Below are positions 40,007 through 43,921 of a stretch of 43,921 nt of DNA, piece by piece. Source of the stretch: SIG447 sp045577075 (GTDB lineage Bacteria > Bacillota > Clostridia > UMGS1883 > UMGS1540); assembly GCA_045577075.1 (NCBI GenBank), contig JAZNHR010000007.1:1-43921 (forward strand). The letters run 5' to 3'. The position numbers were made by a program, and so were the translations under genes. Within the stretch, counting starts at the first letter, position 1. Every line of letters begins with the position of its first letter. The notes under the pieces were generated by a model. The model did not search any database. It saw nothing but the letters and a program-made list of their open reading frames with translations, and was not told the origin of the DNA.

Positions 40007-40043
40007 AAAAGAAGCTTTCCATGCTTTTGGAAAGCTTCTTTTT
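40007..40043 (+). terminator. Terminator of the HU gene
   Basis: 11-bp stem AGAAGCTTTCC/GGAAAGCTTCT with T run. Confidence 0.9.
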
Positions 40044-40058
40044 GTACGCCGAAAAGGC

Positions 40059-40256
40059 TTATTTCATGCCGTTTTCGTAAGACTGAATCATCTTCTTAAC
40101 CATCTGACCGCCAACGGAGCCTGCCTGCTTAGAGGTAAGGTCGCCGTTATAACCGTCTTTGAGGTTTACGCCAACTTCGTTTGCAGCTTCCATCTTGAAT
40201 CTGTCCAGAGCTGCACGAGCTTCGGGTACAAGGTTTCTCTTATTACTGTTTGCCAT
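40059..40256 (-). CDS. Alpha/beta-type small acid-soluble spore protein
   Basis: A 65-residue SASP that coats spore DNA and protects it. RNLVPEARAALDRFKMEAANEVGV contains the GPR protease cleavage region, and GYNGDLTSKQAGSVGGQMVKKMI is the second conserved helix. AAAGGAGAAG ribosome site. Sigma-G control is expected for the family; I could not identify a clear sigma-G box. Confidence 0.95.
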   Translation of the reverse strand: MANSNKRNLVPEARAALDRFKMEAANEVGVNLKDGYNGDLTSKQAGSVGGQMVKKMIQSYENGMK

Positions 40257-40365
40257 TTTAATCTTCTCCTTTAAATAAATAAATTGTATTTGTCGGTGCA
40301 GTAATTAGTTTAATCACTTCCGCATTTTATATGTAGGTAATTTTTTGTATTTCGGGAAAAAATTC

Positions 40366-40394
40366 TTGAAGAAGATTTGAAAATATGATACTAT
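40366..40394 (+). promoter_or_regulatory. Possible promoter of mutS
   Basis: TTGAAG, 17-base spacer, TACTAT, 32 bases ahead of the start codon. Confidence 0.5.
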
Positions 40395-40426
40395 TATATA
40401 AGGAATCATACGAAAGAGGTAGTGCT

Positions 40427-43015
40427 ATGGGAAAAATCACGCCCATGATGGAGCAATATTTTGAAATTAAAGAACAGTATAAAGATACCATCCTGTTTTT
40501 TCGTTTGGGCGACTTTTACGAAATGTTTTATGACGATGCCATCACCGCCTCCCGTGAGCTGGAAATTACGCTGACGGGGAAAAGCTGTGGCCAGGAGGAA
40601 CGGGCACCCATGTGCGGCGTTCCCTTTCATTCTGCCGACGGGTATATTGCTACCCTCGTATCCCGCGGCTATAAGGTTGCCATTTGTGAGCAGGCAGAGG
40701 ACCCGAAGATGGCAAAAGGGCTTGTGCGGCGTGAGGTTGTTCGTATTGTCACCCCCGGCACCACCTTTGACGAATCTATTCTTTCTGCCCGCGGGCAAAA
40801 CTATATTTGCGCCGCCTATAAAAACGGCACGAGCACGGCGGTGACGTTCTGTGAGGTTTCCACAGGCCAGATGCTCACCACCTATTTTGCCGAAGATGGA
40901 CAGGGCACCCTTCTTGCAGAAGAGGTGCAGCGTATGCACCCGGCAGAAATTATTTACAATCTCGAAGCGCAGGAGTCTTCGTCCCTGCGGGATGCACTTC
41001 GCCGCATGGGCTGTGCCTGCGTTTTATATAATGATGTGTATTTTTCAAAAGAATATGCAGAGGCAGCGGTAGAAGACCAGTTTGGCGCAAAAAAAGAAAA
41101 ATTGCCGCCGGAATGTTTACTTTCTGCCGGTGCACTTTTATCTTATCTTGCCCAGACGCAAAAGCAAAAGCTTTTGCACGTCACAGACATTGACGTGTAT
41201 ACCACCGCCCAGTTTATGGAGCTTGACATGACGGCGCTTACAAACCTCGAGCTTTACGAAAACATGCGGGACAAGAAAAAGAAAAATTCCCTCTGGGGCG
41301 TTTTGGACACGTGCCGCACCACCATGGGCTCGCGCACGATGCGCAGCTGGATTATGCGTCCCCTTCTCTCCGTGGGGGCAATCCTTGCACGCCACACCGC
41401 CGTGGAGGAATTTGTAAATTCTCCTAAAATGACGGAAAACTTCCGCGCACTTCTGGATGCCGTTTCCGATATGGAAAGGCTGACGGGGCGCATCGTTATG
41501 GGCACGGCAAACCCCCGTGACCTGATAAAGCTGCAAACCTCCCTTTCTGTCATGCCCAAAATCAAAGAAACGCTGCGAGGCGCCAAAAGCACCCTCATTG
41601 CGGAGCAGGAAAAGCGGATCAATCCTCTTTCTTCCCTTTGTGACCTGATTTTCCGTGCCATAAACCCCGAGCCGCCGCTTGCCATGCGCGACGGCAATAT
41701 TATAAGAACGGGCTTTTCCGAGGAGCTGGATGCCCTTCGAAATGCCAGAGATAACGGCGCCGAGGTCATTGCCGAAATCGAAGCGGCGGAGAGAGAACGG
41801 ACGGATATTAAAAACCTGCGCGTCCGCTTTAACAAGGTGTTTGGCTATTATATTGAAGTTTCCAAATCGAATTTAGATAAAGTCCCCGAGGATTATATTC
41901 GTAAGCAAACCATTGCAGGCGGTGAGCGGTATATTACGCCAAAACTGAAGGAAGTGGAGAGCGTTATCCTCGGCGCGGCAGAAAAAATCACGGCACTGGA
42001 ATACGAAATTTTCCAAAACGTCCGTGCGCAGATTGCGGCGGAAACGGTGGCACTCCAAAGTACAGCCCAGGCAATCGGGATTTTAGATACCCTTGCTGCT
42101 CTATCGGTCACGGCTGTGCGAAACCGCTATGTGCGCCCCGAGGTGGATATGTCCGAAGCACTTGAAATTCGCGGCGGCCGCCATCCGGTTGTGGAATCCG
42201 TTTTAAAGGACAGCCTGTTTGTGCCAAATGACGCACGCCTTGACACAGAAAACAATCGCCTTGCCATTATCACCGGCCCCAACATGGCAGGGAAATCCAC
42301 TTATATGCGGCAAAATGCCCTCATTGCCATTATGGCGCAGATGGGGAGCTTTGTGCCGGCAGAGTACTGTAGAATTGGCATTATCGATAAGGTGTTTACC
42401 AGAATCGGCGCGTCCGATGACCTTTCCACCGGCAGAAGTACCTTTATGGTGGAAATGAGCGAGGTTTCCGATATTTTAAAGCATGCGACAAAGAAAAGCC
42501 TTTTAATACTCGACGAAATCGGCAGAGGGACAAGCACCTATGACGGGCTTTCCATCGCCTGGGCAGTGCTGGAGCATTGCACGCTTAAAATTGGCGCAAA
42601 GACGCTTTTTGCCACCCATTACCACGAGCTTACAAAGCTGGAGGATAAAATGGAGGGCGTTGTCAATTATAACATCGCCGCCAGAAAGCAGGGGGATGAC
42701 ATTATTTTCCTTCGCAAAATCGTCCCCGGCGGCACGGATGATAGCTACGGCATTGAGGTTGCCCGCCTTGCCGGCGTGCCCGATGCGGTGACGAAACGCG
42801 CAAAGCAGATTTTAGGGGAAATTGAAGAAGGCGGTGACGTGCAGGTGCGGGGCAAATCGAAAAAGGAAGCTGCCCAAAGCGGGCAAATTGGTTTTGCAAA
42901 TCTTGCCGACAGCGCCCTTCTAGACGAGCTTCGCGCCATAGATGCGGAAACCCTCTCGCCCATTGAGGCACTCAATACCCTATACAGACTTTCCAAAAAA
43001 GCAAAAGAGATGTAA
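40427..43015 (+). CDS. mutS: DNA mismatch repair protein MutS
   Basis: An 862-residue MutS1. Mismatch-recognition domain with the Phe-x-Glu wedge in LGDFYEMFYDDA (about residue 35), connector, core and clamp domains, and the ABC-type ATPase with Walker A GPNMAGKST (about 616), MSEVSDILKHAT, Walker B LLILDEIGRGTSTYDG and ATHYHELT. It recognises mispairs and recruits MutL. mutL is not next to it: a QueT-like gene follows 9 bases later. Start ATG at 40427 is preceded by AAAGAGGT and matches the family start MxKITPMMEQY. Confidence 0.97.
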   Translation: MGKITPMMEQYFEIKEQYKDTILFFRLGDFYEMFYDDAITASRELEITLTGKSCGQEERAPMCGVPFHSADGYIATLVSRGYKVAICEQAEDPKMAKGLVRREVVRIVTPGTTFDESILSARGQNYICAAYKNGTSTAVTFCEVSTGQMLTTYFAEDGQGTLLAEEVQRMHPAEIIYNLEAQESSSLRDALRRMGCACVLYNDVYFSKEYAEAAVEDQFGAKKEKLPPECLLSAGALLSYLAQTQKQKLLHVTDIDVYTTAQFMELDMTALTNLELYENMRDKKKKNSLWGVLDTCRTTMGSRTMRSWIMRPLLSVGAILARHTAVEEFVNSPKMTENFRALLDAVSDMERLTGRIVMGTANPRDLIKLQTSLSVMPKIKETLRGAKSTLIAEQEKRINPLSSLCDLIFRAINPEPPLAMRDGNIIRTGFSEELDALRNARDNGAEVIAEIEAAERERTDIKNLRVRFNKVFGYYIEVSKSNLDKVPEDYIRKQTIAGGERYITPKLKEVESVILGAAEKITALEYEIFQNVRAQIAAETVALQSTAQAIGILDTLAALSVTAVRNRYVRPEVDMSEALEIRGGRHPVVESVLKDSLFVPNDARLDTENNRLAIITGPNMAGKSTYMRQNALIAIMAQMGSFVPAEYCRIGIIDKVFTRIGASDDLSTGRSTFMVEMSEVSDILKHATKKSLLILDEIGRGTSTYDGLSIAWAVLEHCTLKIGAKTLFATHYHELTKLEDKMEGVVNYNIAARKQGDDIIFLRKIVPGGTDDSYGIEVARLAGVPDAVTKRAKQILGEIEEGGDVQVRGKSKKEAAQSGQIGFANLADSALLDELRAIDAETLSPIEALNTLYRLSKKAKEM

Positions 43016-43024
43016 GGTGAGAAA

Positions 43025-43489
43025 ATGAAACTTAAAAAAATAACCTTTGGTGCCGTGATTGCGGCAGTTTATGCAGTACTTACTTTAGTGCTCGCACCCA
43101 TCAGTATGGGTGCGGTGCAGTGCCGTATTTCAGAGGCCATGACCATTTTGCCCCTCATCACCCCCGTGGCAATTCCTGGTCTTTTCGTCGGGTGTCTCCT
43201 TGCCAATATTTTCCTTGGCTCGGTGTACGATATGGTCTTTGGCTCTCTTGCAACGCTTTTAGCCGCTATTTTGACCTACCGTTTTCGGAAAAATAAATGG
43301 CTCGCACTTTCATTCCCCGTGCTTATTAACGCCGTGGTGGTTGGAGGGTATATCGGCCTCTTTCTCGATGCCGGTATGCCGGTGTGGGTTTGCATGGTCA
43401 CAGTCGGTCTCGGGCAGGCGGTTGCCTGCTATGGGCTGGGGCTTCCCCTTTATAACATTGTAAAGAAAATTCTGAAAAATGAGGTGTAG
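43025..43489 (+). CDS. queT: QueT-family membrane protein (ECF S component)
   Basis: A 154-residue protein with about five membrane segments. It matches QueT, the substrate-binding component of energy-coupling-factor importers for a queuosine precursor, in the motif VQCRISEAMTILPLITPVAIPGLFVGC and in length. No preQ1 riboswitch can precede it because mutS ends 9 bases upstream. The substrate is inferred from the family only. Confidence 0.8.
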   Translation: MKLKKITFGAVIAAVYAVLTLVLAPISMGAVQCRISEAMTILPLITPVAIPGLFVGCLLANIFLGSVYDMVFGSLATLLAAILTYRFRKNKWLALSFPVLINAVVVGGYIGLFLDAGMPVWVCMVTVGLGQAVACYGLGLPLYNIVKKILKNEV

Positions 43490-43491
43490 GC

Positions 43492-43710
43492 ATGGAGCAG
43501 TATAGAGTACTTATCATTGTTGCCGCTATTTTTCTCGGCTTTCCCGTTTATTTTCTGCCGGCATATGTGGCGGCAAAACGGGAGCATCCCCAAAGAAAGA
43601 AGCTGCTTTACTGGAATCTTTTTTCCGCCTGGACGGTTATCGGCTGGGCAGTCGTTATGATACTTGCCGCGCGCGGCAGTGCGTTTGATGAAAAAGAAAA
43701 GGGGGTGTAA
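43492..43710 (+). CDS. Superinfection-immunity-family small membrane protein
   Basis: A 72-residue protein with two membrane segments (residues 7-28 and 43-60) around a charged loop. The pattern YFLPAYVAAKREHPQRKKLLYWNLFSAWTVIGW matches the Imm_superinfect family, named after phage T4 Imm, which blocks DNA injection by related phages. Such proteins are also common in bacterial chromosomes, where the role is mostly unknown. It starts 2 bases after queT; the last bases of the gene are part of the terminator. Confidence 0.7.
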   Translation: MEQYRVLIIVAAIFLGFPVYFLPAYVAAKREHPQRKKLLYWNLFSAWTVIGWAVVMILAARGSAFDEKEKGV

Positions 43711-43730
43711 AATAATTACACCCCCTTTTT
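43701..43730 (+). terminator. Terminator of the mutS-queT operon
   Basis: Stem GGGGGTGTAA/TTACACCCCC, loop AATAA, five T; the 5' arm overlaps the last codons. Confidence 0.9.
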
Positions 43731-43749
43731 GGGGATAGGAAAAAATGTT

Positions 43750-43838
43750 CAGAATGGGCAAACTGAGCCCGAAGGGATTACCCGACGGCGTACATGGGTA
43801 CGCCGAGCGGCGAAGTTTGTTTCATAGCAAAAAGGCAT
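43750..43838 (+). repeat. Structured intergenic repeat, copy 2
   Basis: Begins CAGAATGG, GCAAAC and ends GTTTGTTTCATAGC, AAAAAGGCAT, with core GGCGTACATGGGTACG, CCGAGCGG; about 104-base copy 1 lies at 14765-14868 on the other strand. Here the inner hairpin of copy 1 is replaced by CCCGAAGGG and neighbours. Confidence 0.6.
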
Positions 43839-43848
43839 CATACAAAAA

Positions 43849-43878
43849 GAAAAACTTCAAAAATTTGAAGTTTTTCTT
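43849..43878. terminator. A+T-rich hairpin next to repeat copy 2
   Basis: 13-bp stem GAAAAACTTCAAA/TTTGAAGTTTTTC; the same place relative to the repeat as the terminator beside copy 1. The remaining 40 bases to the window end show nothing further. Confidence 0.6.
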
Positions 43879-43921
43879 CGTTTTTGTTAAGATATTGAAT
43901 TTTATTATTTCTTTTCAGTAG

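Overview
The window reads as chromosomal DNA of an anaerobic, endospore-forming member of the Bacillota, most likely class Clostridia. Sporulation is shown by a SpoIVB-type protease, a SleL/YaaH-type LysM/GH18 cortex enzyme and an alpha/beta SASP. An S-layer (SLH) protein, consensus sigma-A promoters with 16-17 bp spacers, strong AGGAGG ribosome sites and two large flavin/iron-sulfur systems fit this. I see no insertion sequence, prophage or CRISPR array.

Left part (1-12.6 kb): an HPr-like protein without the phosphorylatable His, a double-OB SSB under a promoter covered by palindromes, a DUF4830 protein and a shared MsmK/UgpC-type sugar ABC ATPase. Then comes a catabolic island with an AraC regulator in the middle and two operons: sialidase-like protein plus class V aminotransferase, and M81 metallopeptidase plus a second sialidase-like paralogue plus HpcH/HpaI aldolase. 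Both operon promoters carry the same upstream sequence, so the island looks like one regulon with an unknown substrate. spoIVB and a MATE exporter follow.

Middle (12.6-27 kb): an orphan GyrB/ParE-like subunit, an amidohydrolase, a 43-residue asparagine-rich protein, tRNA-Arg(CCU) with odd mirrored fragments of itself upstream, sleL, uxaC, the SLH protein with a structured leader, six more tRNAs (Pro, Val, Asp, Phe, Gly, Cys), nagB, a small XRE repressor, a DUF3006-like protein and an NSS sodium symporter.

Right part (27-39.6 kb): the outstanding locus. One co-oriented gene run encodes an LDH-fold dehydrogenase whose specificity residue is Arg (malate dehydrogenase rather than lactate dehydrogenase), HdrB, HdrC, HdrA, MvhD/FlxD, FlxC-, FlxB- and FlxA-like subunits, a soluble fumarate-reductase-type iron-sulfur protein and flavoprotein with no membrane anchor, an AspT/SucE-type (AAEx) exchanger, and both subunits of a class I fumarase. 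Together these make oxaloacetate -> malate -> fumarate -> succinate -> export, with an NADH-oxidising Flx-Hdr electron-bifurcating module placed directly next to the fumarate reductase. My inference is a cytosolic NADH-dependent, ferredoxin-reducing (electron-confurcating/bifurcating) fumarate reductase. Upstream lies a possible small RNA or attenuator.

End (39.6-43.9 kb): HU, SASP, MutS, a QueT-family membrane protein, a superinfection-immunity-family membrane protein, and a second copy of a structured intergenic repeat.
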